A stretch of DNA of 6,667 nucleotides from Oscillospiraceae bacterium (GTDB lineage Bacteria; Bacillota; Clostridia; Oscillospirales; Acutalibacteraceae), in NCBI GenBank assembly GCA_902774165.1, contig CACYHJ010000147.1:1-6667 (forward strand). Direction: 5' to 3'. How positions within the stretch are numbered: position 1 is the first letter of the stretch; each line of letters opens with the position of its first letter. Below the pieces are notes generated by a model, which saw only the letters and a list, made by a program, of their open reading frames with translations, had not been told where the DNA came from and ran no database searches. Shown here piece by piece: positions 1 through 6,449 of the stretch. A program made the position numbers and the translations under genes.

Positions 1-53
1 AAGCCCAGTTTCACCGAAGATCCCTCTTTCTGAAAGTATCATTTCAATAATAC

Positions 54-83
54 AGTATAACACAATTTTTTACCGCTTGTCTA
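54..83 (-). promoter_or_regulatory. Possible leftward promoter reading off the window's left edge
   Basis: On the minus strand there is a -35-like TAGACA (78-83), an 18-bp spacer and a -10 TATACT (54-59) preceded by TG one base upstream, which makes an extended -10. Transcription would start near base 47 and leave the window. A GAGGG followed about 7 nt later by GTG (around base 13) could be the start of a gene mostly outside the window, but too little is present to call it. The promoter would be divergent to the one at 116-144. Confidence 0.35.
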
Positions 84-115
84 CACAAAAACGCAAGAAA
101 AAATGATTTCTCCCC

Positions 116-144
116 TTGACGGTCCGGCGGATCGGGTTTATAAT
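116..144 (+). promoter_or_regulatory. Sigma-A-type promoter of the DMT transporter gene
   Basis: A -35 TTGACG (116-121), exactly 17 bp, and a perfect -10 TATAAT (139-144) lie just upstream of the transporter. Transcription should start near 151, giving a 5' leader of about 28 nt. The upstream TTG at 116, which could be read as a start codon in frame with the gene, is the first part of this -35 box. That argues strongly against using it as the translation start. Confidence 0.75.
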
Positions 145-178
145 CATTATACTTTATCGGATTAAAGCGGTGGTTTCC

Positions 179-1093
179 ATGGGTCCTCTTCGGGACAAGA
201 AAAAACTGAGCACGGCGCTGATGCTGCTGCAGTTTGCGATCTTCGGCTTCAGCTTCGTCGCGACGGAAAAGCTGATCGACTGCGGCTGCCGGTCGCTTCT
301 GATTATCGGCGTCCGGTTCCTGCTGGGCGCCGGGGCGCTCACGCTCGCCGGGCTGTTCCTGCCGAAGGGCAGCAGCTTCCGCTTTCGCCCCGATCGGCAC
401 AGCGTCCTTTACGGCCTCGGCGCGGGGCTGATGCTTCTGGTCGCCCACGGGTTCCAGACCTACGCCAGCGAATACACCTCCGCCGCCAATAACGCCCTGT
501 TTACCGGGCTGAACGTGGTTTTCGTGGCGGTGCTGACCATGCTTCTGCGGCGCAGGCCCGATCTCAGGGTGATCGTCTGCACGGTGATGAGCATTGTGGG
601 CGTGGCGCTGGTGGCGGGCTTTTCCTTCAAGGGGTTCCACGCGAATTCCGGCGACGCGCTGGCGGTGCTCAGCGGCCTGAGCTTCGGCCTGAATTATATG
701 CTGCTGGAAAAGCTGCTCTCGCGGAGGGACGTCAATCTCTGCGTGTTCACGGTGTTCCAGATGCTTGTCCCCTCGCTGTTCGGCTTCGCCGGCTCCGCGG
801 TCTTTGAGCGCGGCGGATACCCCGGGATTGATTTCGGCGGGGCGCTGATCTGGTTATTGTTTATGGGGATCGTCGCCTCCGCCGTGACGTATCTGATCCA
901 GGCCTACGCGCAGTCGCACATCTCGGCGACGACGATCTCCGTGCTCTCCTGCACCGAGCCGGTGTTTGCCGCGGTGTTCTCCATTCTGCTGGGCTACGAC
1001 GCGTTTACCCTGCGGCTGGCGGCGGGCTTTGTGCTGATCATCACCGCCACCCTGATCATATCCCTTGCGCCGTCAAAAAAACAGTCCGCATAA
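179..1093 (+). CDS. EamA/DMT-superfamily transporter (10 TM, permease of the drug/metabolite type)
   Basis: Predicted inner-membrane protein of 304 aa with two tandem EamA halves (roughly residues 14-146 and 157-296), each of about five hydrophobic helices, the usual architecture and length for the family. The signature stretch near the end of each half is visible: EYTSAANNALFTGLN around residue 98, and ISATTISVLSCTEPVFAAVF around residue 248. Family members export or import metabolites, amino acids, nucleobases or drugs, and the substrate cannot be read from sequence. The ATG at 179 is preferred because it has a GGTGG Shine-Dalgarno at 169-173 and follows the promoter at 116-144. The longer in-frame TTG start at 116 would add a hydrophobic, promoter-encoded tail. 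The short lysine-rich N-terminus (RDKKK) and C-terminus suit cytoplasmic ends by the positive-inside rule. The gene appears monocistronic and ends at a hairpin shared with the convergent SPFH gene. Confidence 0.93.
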   Translation: MGPLRDKKKLSTALMLLQFAIFGFSFVATEKLIDCGCRSLLIIGVRFLLGAGALTLAGLFLPKGSSFRFRPDRHSVLYGLGAGLMLLVAHGFQTYASEYTSAANNALFTGLNVVFVAVLTMLLRRRPDLRVIVCTVMSIVGVALVAGFSFKGFHANSGDALAVLSGLSFGLNYMLLEKLLSRRDVNLCVFTVFQMLVPSLFGFAGSAVFERGGYPGIDFGGALIWLLFMGIVASAVTYLIQAYAQSHISATTISVLSCTEPVFAAVFSILLGYDAFTLRLAAGFVLIITATLIISLAPSKKQSA

Positions 1094-1097
1094 ATAC

Positions 1098-1126
1098 ACG
1101 CCCGGAACGCGTCGCGTTCCGGGCGT
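1098..1126. terminator. Strong hairpin between convergent genes, likely bidirectional terminator
   Basis: ACGCCCGGAACGC pairs perfectly with GCGTTCCGGGCGT across a 3-nt loop (13-bp stem). It begins 4 bases after the transporter stop codon and lies 16 bases beyond the 3' end of the opposing SPFH gene. There is no immediate U-tract. T-rich stretches occur further on in both directions (about 1141-1152 on plus; the A-run at 1075-1081 gives U's on minus). Function as a shared terminator is inferred from position and stem strength. Confidence 0.65.
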
Positions 1127-1142
1127 AATGTCTCTATCCGGT

Positions 1143-2096
1143 TTATTCTTTTACGATCTCCTTGATGCCGGTCGCGAGTCCCGCGATGCCCTGCAGCTCG
1201 GAGGGGATGATGATCTTCGTGGCCTTGCCGTCGGCGACCTTCTGCATGGCCTCCAGGCTCTTGAGGGTCAGCACGCCCTGCGTGGGCGCGGCTTCGTTGA
1301 GGACCTTGATGCCCTCGCCCAGCGCCTTCTGCACCTTGAGGATGGCCTCCGCCTCGCCTTCCGCTTCGCGGATCTTTGCCTCCTTGACCGCTTCCGCCTT
1401 GAGGATCGCGGCCTGCTTCTCGGCTTCCGCGTTCAGAATCTGAGATTCCTTCTTGCCTTCCGCGACGAGAACCGCGCTGGCCTTTTCGCCTTCCGCGCGC
1501 AGAATCGACTCACGGCGCTCACGCTCCGCCTTCATCTGCTTCTCCATCGCTTCCTGAATCTCTCTGGGCGGCAGGATGTTCTTCAGCTCCACGCGGTTGA
1601 CCTTGATGCCCCAGGGGTCGGTGGCCTCGTCAAGGATCACGCGGATCTTCGCGTTGATGGTGTCGCGGCTGGTCAGGGTGTGGTCGAGATCCAGCTCGCC
1701 GATGATGTTTCTCAGGGTGGTGGCGGTCAGGTTCTCGATGGCCGACAGCGGGTTCTCCACGCCGTAGGCGTAAAGCTTCGGGTCGGTGATCAGGTAATAG
1801 ACCACGGTGTCGATCTGCATGGTGACGTTATCCTTCGTGATAACGGGCTGCGGGGGGAAGTCCGCGACCTTTTCCTTCAGCGATACGATCTTCGCGACGC
1901 GCTCAATGAAGGGGATCTTCACGTGGAACCCGGTCTGCCAGGTGGTGCTGTAGGCGCCGAGACGCTCGATGACGTAGGCTTTGGACTGAGGAACGATTTT
2001 GATGTTCGCGATCACGATGATCAGAAGAAGAAAAACGACGATTCCCAGAATGATGAGACCCGCAATGCTCGCGGTGGACGCCAATAAAGTAAGCAT
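1143..2096 (-). CDS. SPFH/Band 7 (stomatin/prohibitin-like, QmcA/paraslipin-type) membrane protein
   Basis: A 317-aa membrane-anchored scaffold protein. The order is one N-terminal transmembrane helix (about residues 11-31), an SPFH domain (about 33-195), a long Ala/Glu/Lys-rich coiled coil (about 183-255) and a conserved C-terminal segment. Diagnostic motifs are PPQPVITKDNV (81-91), GELDLDHTLTSRDTIN (133-148), PWGIKVNRVELKNILPP (161-177), the AERERRESILRAEGEK start of the coiled coil (190-205) and ADGKATKIIIPSEL near the end. Length and motifs match the QmcA/paraslipin group (E. coli QmcA is similar in size). Such proteins oligomerise into rings or caps in the membrane and organise microdomains, sometimes with FtsH proteases. 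The start ATG (2094-2096) has an excellent AAGGAG (2104-2109) 7 nt upstream. It lies 39 bp after the NfeD-like gene and is almost certainly cotranscribed with it. The precise cellular role is unknown. Confidence 0.95.
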   Translation of the reverse strand: MLTLLASTASIAGLIILGIVVFLLLIIVIANIKIVPQSKAYVIERLGAYSTTWQTGFHVKIPFIERVAKIVSLKEKVADFPPQPVITKDNVTMQIDTVVYYLITDPKLYAYGVENPLSAIENLTATTLRNIIGELDLDHTLTSRDTINAKIRVILDEATDPWGIKVNRVELKNILPPREIQEAMEKQMKAERERRESILRAEGEKASAVLVAEGKKESQILNAEAEKQAAILKAEAVKEAKIREAEGEAEAILKVQKALGEGIKVLNEAAPTQGVLTLKSLEAMQKVADGKATKIIIPSELQGIAGLATGIKEIVKE

Positions 2097-2135
2097 GATA
2101 ATTCTCCTTTTTTAATTATTGTTTGCGGTAATTGG

Positions 2136-2570
2136 TTACTGCTTCTTGTGAACAATGAGCTTTACGCCGGCGATCTCGTCCGCAATAACCAGCGCGTCTT
2201 TTTCGATCACGCCGTTGTCCGCGCTCCTCGCGGTCCAGACCGAGCCGTCGCTCTTGACCTGCCCGGTGCCGGCGATGCCGTCGATCGTTTCGGTCACGAT
2301 GCCTTCTCTGCCGATGGTTGAATCCGCGTTGGTCGGCTGCACGCGGCCCTTCATGTACCGTTTGACCAAAGGCCTTACGGCAATCAGCGCCGCGACCGAC
2401 ACGACGACGAACACCGCGCATTGAAGCACATAAGCGTCCGGCCGGAACAGCGACAGAATCAGCGACACCAGAGCGCCCAGCGCAAACCAGATGGACGTCA
2501 GCTGTACGCTGACGGCTTCGATGATGATCATCAGGATCAGCACCGCGCCCCAGATAATCGGCATTGTCAT
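2136..2570 (-). CDS. NfeD-like membrane protein (short form, SPFH partner)
   Basis: A 144-aa protein of the short NfeD (NfeD1b/YbbK-like) type. Three hydrophobic helices (about residues 4-22, 27-43 and 45-66) are followed by a soluble C-terminal OB-fold domain (about 80-142). The domain shows the family pattern G-R-E-G near 87-90, GxVKxDGSVWTARS around 104-116 and a final G-V-K-L-I-V strand. NfeD proteins are encoded next to SPFH proteins in many bacteria and archaea and bind or stabilise them, and the same order is seen here (NfeD first, SPFH second). The start was set at the ATG at 2568-2570 because GGAGG (2579-2583) sits 8 nt upstream. The in-frame GTG at 2577-2579, which would add three residues, overlaps that Shine-Dalgarno and is unlikely. 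The protein has no protease domain, unlike long NfeD proteins. Expression may be modulated by its structured leader (2605-2637). Confidence 0.9.
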   Translation of the reverse strand: MTMPIIWGAVLILMIIIEAVSVQLTSIWFALGALVSLILSLFRPDAYVLQCAVFVVVSVAALIAVRPLVKRYMKGRVQPTNADSTIGREGIVTETIDGIAGTGQVKSDGSVWTARSADNGVIEKDALVIADEIAGVKLIVHKKQ

Positions 2571-2604
2571 GATTCCCACCTCCGTTGCTTTCTCTTTTTA
2601 TAAA

Positions 2605-2637
2605 CAACGGGAGCCGACTCTACAGACAGCTCCCGTT
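2605..2637 (-). promoter_or_regulatory. 5'-leader hairpin of the NfeD-SPFH operon
   Basis: In the mRNA, AACGGGAGC pairs with GCUCCCGUU, and a U-G plus a G-C pair extend this to 11 bp around a 10-nt loop. The hairpin lies between the predicted transcription start (about 2653) and the Shine-Dalgarno (2579-2583). Its 3' arm can alternatively pair with the Shine-Dalgarno region (CAACGGAGG, plus-strand 2579-2587), and it is followed by a U-rich UUGUUUAU. It could therefore act as an attenuator, a ribosome-access switch or simply a 5'-stabilising hairpin. The structure is seen; the role is inferred. Confidence 0.5.
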
Positions 2638-2659
2638 AGTTCCTGTTCGATTTGTTAAT

Positions 2660-2688
2660 ATTCTATCACGAGGGAATTAAAATGTCAA
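2660..2688 (-). promoter_or_regulatory. Near-consensus sigma-A promoter of the NfeD-SPFH operon
   Basis: On the minus strand there is a perfect -35 TTGACA (2683-2688), 17 bp, and -10 TAGAAT (2660-2665). The predicted start is near 2653, about 80 nt upstream of the NfeD-like start codon. It is the only strong promoter upstream of the operon, suggesting substantial constitutive transcription. Confidence 0.8.
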
Positions 2689-2727
2689 GATGTTTTTCGT
2701 AATTTTTTATCGAATTGATGATATGAT

Positions 2728-2735
2728 ACACGTGT
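2728..2735. promoter_or_regulatory. Short palindrome between divergent promoters (possible operator)
   Basis: ACACGTGT is a perfect 8-bp palindrome centred between the leftward promoter (2660-2688) and the rightward promoter (2775-2803), with GAT-containing flanks on both sides. A CG-centred palindrome in this position could be a repressor site, for example of LacI type for the adjacent glycosidase gene. An 8-bp palindrome can occur by chance, and no regulator gene is in the window. Confidence 0.2.
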
Positions 2736-2774
2736 CGATTATCTTTTTCGAGGTTCCGGCTGCGCGGGAAGGTA

Positions 2775-2803
2775 TTGAATCTTCATAATCGCTGTGATAG
2801 AAT
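2775..2803 (+). promoter_or_regulatory. Extended -10 promoter of the GH92 gene
   Basis: -35 TTGAAT (2775-2780), 17 bp, and -10 TAGAAT (2798-2803) preceded by TGA, forming an extended -10. The predicted start near 2810 leaves a leader of about 24 nt containing the Shine-Dalgarno AAGGTGATC (2822-2830). It is divergent from the NfeD-SPFH promoter, about 90 bp away. Confidence 0.7.
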
Positions 2804-2833
2804 GAAAGAAATATAAATAACAAGGTGATCAGA

Positions 2834-4864
2834 ATGACCGATTTCTGCAAATATGTCAACGTGTTCCAGGGTTCCGGGGAGATCGATCTGCCGAAGCCCG
2901 AGGGCCTTGCCGCCCGCTGGTTTTTCCTCAAGGCCGGCTGCGGCAACACAAGCCCCGCAGCGTGCCTGCCGTTTTCCGCCATGTCCGCGTCGCCCTTCTC
3001 CGGGGGCTATCCCACCGGCTACGGCGACCATCTGCCGAACTCCTTCGCCCGCCCGGCGCGCTTTCCCGAGGGGAAAGCGCTCCTTGGGTTTGCGCACCTG
3101 CAGCAGAGCGGCACCGGCGCCATCGGTTTCTATTATAATTACGCGGTGGTCACGCCCCGTTACGCGGACAGCGCGGAACGCAGGATTCCCGCGGACGAGA
3201 CGGCCGAGCCCGGCTATTACCGCGCGAGGCTTGAGGATATCGTCTGCGAGCTGACCGTCAGCGGCAGAACGGCGCTGCACCGCTATGCGTTCGGCAGCAA
3301 AGGCGGCAGCGTGCGGATCGATTTTTCCAACAACGGCCTGAATATCCCGGGCAGGGAACGGAAAACCGTACGGAACCTCAGGCTTGAAAAAATCGGCGAT
3401 ACCGTTGTCGCCGCCGAAGCGGAGATCGAGGGGATCCGGATTTCTTTCGCGGCGCGCGCGAACGCCCCGATCACGGTCGACGGCGGCTGCGCGTATTTCG
3501 ACGCGCCGGAGAACGGCGTCGCGGAGCTGGCGGTGAGCATCTCGCCGAAGGACGGGCGGACCGCGCGCGAGCACGTTCAAAGGCCGTACGACTTCGACGC
3601 GGCGCGGAGAGCGGCGTATGAGATCTGGAACAAAGAGCTGGGCAGGATCGAAATCGAAACCGACGACGCGCGGGTCAAAGAGATTTTTTATTCCAATCTC
3701 TATCATTCCCTTGTCAAGCCCGCGGACTGGTCCGGCGAGAGCTTCGTTTACGGCGACGGGCCCTTTGTGATCGACCTGGCGACGCTGTGGGATATCTATA
3801 AAACGCAGCTGCCGCTGATCTATATGACGAACCGGGAGCTGGGCGAAAAGCTCAACGAGACCCTGCTGCGCCTCTGCGAAACGCTGGGCTTCATGCCCAA
3901 CGGCATGGGGCTTTCCGACCGGTTCCGGATGTTCTCCGATCAGGCGCGGATGCTGGGCTTCTACGCCCTGTTCACCGCGTACCGGTACGGCTATCCGCTG
4001 GACCCGAAGCGCCTGCTTGAAAATTTCAAGCGGGATTTCTTCGACGAGGGCAAAAAAGATTTTACCGAGCAGGGCCGATGCGCTTCCCACACGTTCTTTC
4101 TTGATATGACCGAAATCTGCACGCTCGCCGCCGATCTTGCGAAGGAGGCCGGCGACGCGCAGACCGAGGCGCTGCTTCGTCCCTTCGGCGCGCGGTGGAA
4201 AAACGTCTACGATAAGAACACCGGCCTGCTGGACGCGGATTCGAGCTACTACGAGGGCACGCTTTACAACTATTCGTTCCGGCAGATGGCGGATATGCCC
4301 GCGCGGATCGCGCTGGCGGGCGGCAAGGAACGCTTTGTGCGGCTGTTGGATGATTTCTTCGGCTACGGCAAGCCGGAGACGACCCAGCCCACCGACCCGC
4401 ACGATTACGGCCCGGTGGAAGAGGGCATGAAGCTGGGCAGGTTCGAGGGCTTCAACAACGAGAGCGATACCGAAGCGCCGTTTTCCTATATTTACGCCGG
4501 CCGGCAGGACCGCACCTGCGAGGTGGTCCGCGCGGGGATGAAATATATGTTCACCGCCGGGCGCGGCGGACTTCCCGGCAACAACGACTCGGGCGCGCTG
4601 TCTTCCTATTATGTGATGATGGCGCTCGGGCTGTTCCCCGTGGCGGGGCAGGATCTGTTCCTGATCGGCTCGCCGTTTGTGAAAAGCGCGAAAATCTCCC
4701 TCTTTAACGGCAGAACGCTGGAAATCGCCGTGGATAAGGTATCGGATGAAGATATCTACGTAAAGAGCGTGCGCTTCAACGGGAAAGAGCTCGAAGGATA
4801 TAAAATATCCGCCGGCGCGCTGATGGCCGGCGGGAAGATGGAGTTTGAGATGGGTAAATTCTGA
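2834..4864 (+). CDS. Glycoside hydrolase family 92 protein (putative alpha-mannosidase)
   Basis: A 676-aa protein recognisable as GH92, a family of calcium-dependent inverting exo-alpha-mannosidases. The N-terminal beta-rich domain (about 1-250) carries the family start (VNVFQGSGE, then GCGNTSPAACLPF at 35-47) and LLGFAHLQQSGTG (83-95). The (alpha/alpha)6 domain (about 260-676) carries LWDIYKTQLPL (318-328), YYEGTLYNYSF (472-482), FNNESDTEAPFSYIYAGR (540-557) and GLPGNNDSGALSSYYV (579-594). E474 and D585 sit where the family has its proposed general acid and base; this assignment is by motif memory, not alignment. Several signature positions diverge: SSYYVM replaces the common SAWYVF, and the usual TxxSLWDTxR segment is altered. 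No signal peptide is visible, so it is probably cytoplasmic, unlike many Bacteroides GH92 enzymes. Start ATG 2834 follows AAGGTG by 6 nt; the upstream in-frame GTG (2825) is part of that Shine-Dalgarno. The last codons and the TGA stop lie inside a palindromic repeat. The exact substrate linkage is unknown. Confidence 0.85.
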   Translation: MTDFCKYVNVFQGSGEIDLPKPEGLAARWFFLKAGCGNTSPAACLPFSAMSASPFSGGYPTGYGDHLPNSFARPARFPEGKALLGFAHLQQSGTGAIGFYYNYAVVTPRYADSAERRIPADETAEPGYYRARLEDIVCELTVSGRTALHRYAFGSKGGSVRIDFSNNGLNIPGRERKTVRNLRLEKIGDTVVAAEAEIEGIRISFAARANAPITVDGGCAYFDAPENGVAELAVSISPKDGRTAREHVQRPYDFDAARRAAYEIWNKELGRIEIETDDARVKEIFYSNLYHSLVKPADWSGESFVYGDGPFVIDLATLWDIYKTQLPLIYMTNRELGEKLNETLLRLCETLGFMPNGMGLSDRFRMFSDQARMLGFYALFTAYRYGYPLDPKRLLENFKRDFFDEGKKDFTEQGRCASHTFFLDMTEICTLAADLAKEAGDAQTEALLRPFGARWKNVYDKNTGLLDADSSYYEGTLYNYSFRQMADMPARIALAGGKERFVRLLDDFFGYGKPETTQPTDPHDYGPVEEGMKLGRFEGFNNESDTEAPFSYIYAGRQDRTCEVVRAGMKYMFTAGRGGLPGNNDSGALSSYYVMMALGLFPVAGQDLFLIGSPFVKSAKISLFNGRTLEIAVDKVSDEDIYVKSVRFNGKELEGYKISAGALMAGGKMEFEMGKF

Positions 4865-4898
4865 TTTGTCGGGCTGAGCCCGACAAATCAGAATTTAC
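4854..4898. repeat. Palindrome IR1 (AAATTCTGATTT family)
   Basis: A perfect inverted repeat with 22-bp arms around a single central G. The outer arm carries GTAAATTCTGATTT and the inner stem is GTCGGGC/GCCCGAC. It overlaps the end of the GH92 gene, whose last two codons and TGA stop fall within the left arm. No U-tract follows, so it is not a textbook intrinsic terminator, although it could shape the 3' end of the mRNA. Confidence 0.9.
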
Positions 4899-4905
4899 AG
4901 TCGTC

Positions 4906-4933
4906 GGTAATCGGGGATCGGTAATCGGTGACA
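4906..4933 (+). repeat. Degenerate heptad array, left arm of element 1
   Basis: Four contiguous 7-bp units: GGTAATC (twice, alternating), GGGGATC and GGTGACA. The strict 7-bp period and conserved GG at positions 1-2 are clear. It lies directly between palindrome IR1 and the core of element 1. Confidence 0.8.
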
Positions 4934-4935
4934 GC

Positions 4936-4983
4936 GTAAAATTGACGCTCCCGCAAGAAAGGACACATAAACGTTAAATTTAC
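4936..4983. repeat. Core module of element 1: inverted 12-bp half-sites around 24 bp
   Basis: GTAAAATTGACG (4936-4947) and the near-inverse CGTTAAATTTAC (4972-4983) flank 24 bp of unrelated A-rich sequence. The identical 12-mer recurs at 6578-6589, followed after exactly 24 bp by CGTCAAATTTAC. The half-sites would pair with one A-A mismatch and one G-T pair. Confidence 0.6.
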
Positions 4984-5018
4984 CGACACCGACAACCAAC
5001 AACCGACAACCGGTAACC
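4984..5018 (-). repeat. Degenerate heptad array, right arm of element 1
   Basis: Five 7-bp units that read on the minus strand as GGTTACC, GGTTGTC (twice), GGTTGTT and GGTGTCG. They are in inverted orientation to the array at 4906-4933 but have a different consensus (GGTTGTC against GGTAATC). Confidence 0.8.
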
Positions 5019-5055
5019 AAATTCTGATTTATCGCGCAGCGATAAATCAGAATTT
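5019..5055. repeat. Palindrome IR2 (AAATTCTGATTT family)
   Basis: Perfect 17-bp arms around a 3-nt GCA loop; the outer AAATTCTGATTT is shared with IR1 and IR3, and the inner stem is ATCGC/GCGAT. It overlaps the stop codon (TAA, minus strand 5054-5056) of the MATE gene. No U-tract follows on the minus strand, so a canonical terminator is not supported. Confidence 0.9.
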
Positions 5056-6397
5056 ACCGCGTCAGCGTCCTCGCCCATTTGCCGAAATTGGCTTTGATGA
5101 AGATCGGCACGCCCTTGAACAGCTGGTCCGCGTTCAAGCAGAACACCACCGCTGCGGCGGGGGCGTGGAACCGGAACGCCAGCAGTGCCGACAGCGGCAG
5201 GACGATCCCCCAGATGCTCACAAGGTCGAGGATCATCGGGAACCGGGTGTTTCCGCCGCCGCGGATGATGCCCACGTTGGTGGGCATCTGGTACGCCATG
5301 CCCGCCGTGATCAGCGCCAGGATCTTCAGAAAGCTGTCCGCCAGGGCCTTCGTCTCCTCCGGCAGGTCATAGAGGCGCAGAAACGGCGTGCGGATGAAAA
5401 ACAGGACCGCGCCGGAAACAACGCCGACGCCCACGAACAGCAACTGCAGGGTCCGGGCGTATGCCTTCAGCTTCTTCATATCTCCCTCGCCCACGGTTTT
5501 TCCGGTGAGATACCCCGCCGCGGACGCCGCGCCGATCGCCCCGGATTTTACCAGCGCGAACAGCGGGTTCGCCACGTTGTTTGCGGTATAGGCGGCGTCG
5601 GAGATGTGCCCCATGATCGCGTTCTGCGTGGCGGTGTTGAGTCCCCACAGCCCGTTGACAATCATAATGGGCGCGGCGACCTTGACGTAATCCCGGAACA
5701 GCAGCCGGTCCCGCAGCAGAAAATCCCGGGGACGCAGCTTCAGGTTTTTCTCTTTCAAAACGATAAAGGCAAACAGGATGATCAGCTCCGTGACCCGGGC
5801 GGTGACGGTGCCGATCGCGGCGCCGGCGATCCCCATGCGCGGAGCGCCGAAACGCCCTTTGATCAGCGTGTAGTTGATGGCGCAGTTGACCGCGAGAGTC
5901 GAGGCGGAAAGCACCATCGCGATGCGCACCACGCCTACGCTGCGCAGAACGCCCAGCAGCACCTGCGTGATCGCAAAGAACAGGTAGGACCACCGCATGA
6001 CGGAAAGATAGACCGCTCCCTCGCCGATGATTGCGTCGCTGTCGGTGAACAGGGACAGGATCTCCCGCGGGAACAGGCTGACCGCCGTAAACAGCAGCGC
6101 GCAGACCAGCAGCCCCAGCCGCATCGCGTGGGCCGCCACGGTCTTGATGGGGGCGATCTGTTTTTTCCCGAAATACTGGCTGCCCAGAACCACGACCGCC
6201 TCGGCGATCGCGGTCAGCAGACTCTGATAGACGAACTGGATCTGATTCACCGCCGTCGCGCCGGAGAGCGATACGTCGCTGTACCCGCCCAGCATGATGT
6301 TGTCCGCAAGGTTCACCGAGAGCGTCAGCACGTTCTGCAGGATCAGCACCGCGGACATCGAGAAGAATGTTTTGTAGAATGATTTGTCTTTGACCAT
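5054..6397 (-). CDS. MATE-family multidrug/toxic-compound extrusion protein
   Basis: A 447-aa polytopic inner-membrane protein with about 12 hydrophobic helices in two homologous halves, the normal length for MATE antiporters, which export organic cations or metabolites in exchange for Na+ or H+. N-lobe hallmarks are NLADNIMLGGYSDVSLSG (29-46), QSLLTAIAEAVVVLGSQYFG (58-77) and FGAPRMGIAGAAIGT (183-197). C-lobe hallmarks are APIMIVNGLWGLN (242-254) and RGGGNTRFPMILD (379-391). The start chosen is ATG 6395-6397, with GGGTGA at 6402-6407 just upstream. A longer GTG start (6428-6430) would begin upstream of the predicted transcription start and is rejected. The gene stands alone, convergent with GH92, and is bracketed by repeat elements: its stop codon lies in palindrome IR2 and its -35 box touches palindrome IR3. 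Substrate and coupling ion cannot be told from sequence. Confidence 0.95.
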   Translation of the reverse strand: MVKDKSFYKTFFSMSAVLILQNVLTLSVNLADNIMLGGYSDVSLSGATAVNQIQFVYQSLLTAIAEAVVVLGSQYFGKKQIAPIKTVAAHAMRLGLLVCALLFTAVSLFPREILSLFTDSDAIIGEGAVYLSVMRWSYLFFAITQVLLGVLRSVGVVRIAMVLSASTLAVNCAINYTLIKGRFGAPRMGIAGAAIGTVTARVTELIILFAFIVLKEKNLKLRPRDFLLRDRLLFRDYVKVAAPIMIVNGLWGLNTATQNAIMGHISDAAYTANNVANPLFALVKSGAIGAASAAGYLTGKTVGEGDMKKLKAYARTLQLLFVGVGVVSGAVLFFIRTPFLRLYDLPEETKALADSFLKILALITAGMAYQMPTNVGIIRGGGNTRFPMILDLVSIWGIVLPLSALLAFRFHAPAAAVVFCLNADQLFKGVPIFIKANFGKWARTLTR

Positions 6398-6420
6398 GAT
6401 TTCACCCGCTGTTCTTTTAG

Positions 6421-6449
6421 AAAATAGCACAGATGGAAAGGATTGTCAA
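6421..6449 (-). promoter_or_regulatory. Promoter of the MATE gene, touching palindrome IR3
   Basis: On the minus strand there is a perfect -35 TTGACA (6444-6449), 17 bp, and -10 TATTTT (6421-6426) preceded by TGC, an extended -10. The start is predicted near 6414, about 17 nt upstream of the ATG. The first two bases of the -35 box (6448-6449) are the last bases of palindrome IR3, so the repeat lies exactly where an UP element or activator would bind. Confidence 0.7.

Larger units (their letters stand above)
4853..5058. repeat. Composite repeat element 1 between the GH92 and MATE genes
   Basis: This block of about 206 bp is symmetrical: palindrome (4854-4898), heptad array (4906-4933), half-site core (4936-4983), inverted heptad array (4984-5018), palindrome (5019-5055). 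Its outer ends are inverted copies of GGTAAATTCTGATTT (4853-4867 and 5044-5058), extending to 18 of 19 matching bases, so it has terminal inverted repeats like a small mobile element. It contains no credible coding sequence. The same components recur in a second block from 6448. Identity as a mobile or structured-RNA element is inference. Confidence 0.7.

Noticed and set aside
116..178. Upstream in-frame TTG start that would lengthen the DMT transporter by 21 residues
   Set aside because: The TTG is part of a TTGACG-17-TATAAT promoter, so it would not be in the mRNA; the ATG at 179 has its own Shine-Dalgarno.
1065..2087. Long plus-strand open frame opposite the SPFH gene
   Set aside because: It is an antisense shadow rich in Leu/Arg/Asp with no family resemblance, while the minus frame has unmistakable SPFH motifs.
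2783..4402. Long minus-strand open frame (539 codons) opposite the GH92 gene
   Set aside because: Composition is the Arg/Ala/Gly/Val shadow typical of GC-rich antisense frames; GH92 motifs are on the plus strand and no promoter or Shine-Dalgarno fits this frame.
4854..5055. Reading palindromes IR1 and IR2 as intrinsic terminators for GH92 and MATE
   Set aside because: Neither stem is followed by a U-tract in the relevant direction, and the same palindrome occurs upstream of a promoter at 6448-6485, so a general repeat explains them better.
5165..6382. Long plus-strand open frame opposite the MATE gene
   Set aside because: Low-complexity Arg/Gln/Asp/His-rich shadow; the minus strand encodes a complete MATE protein.
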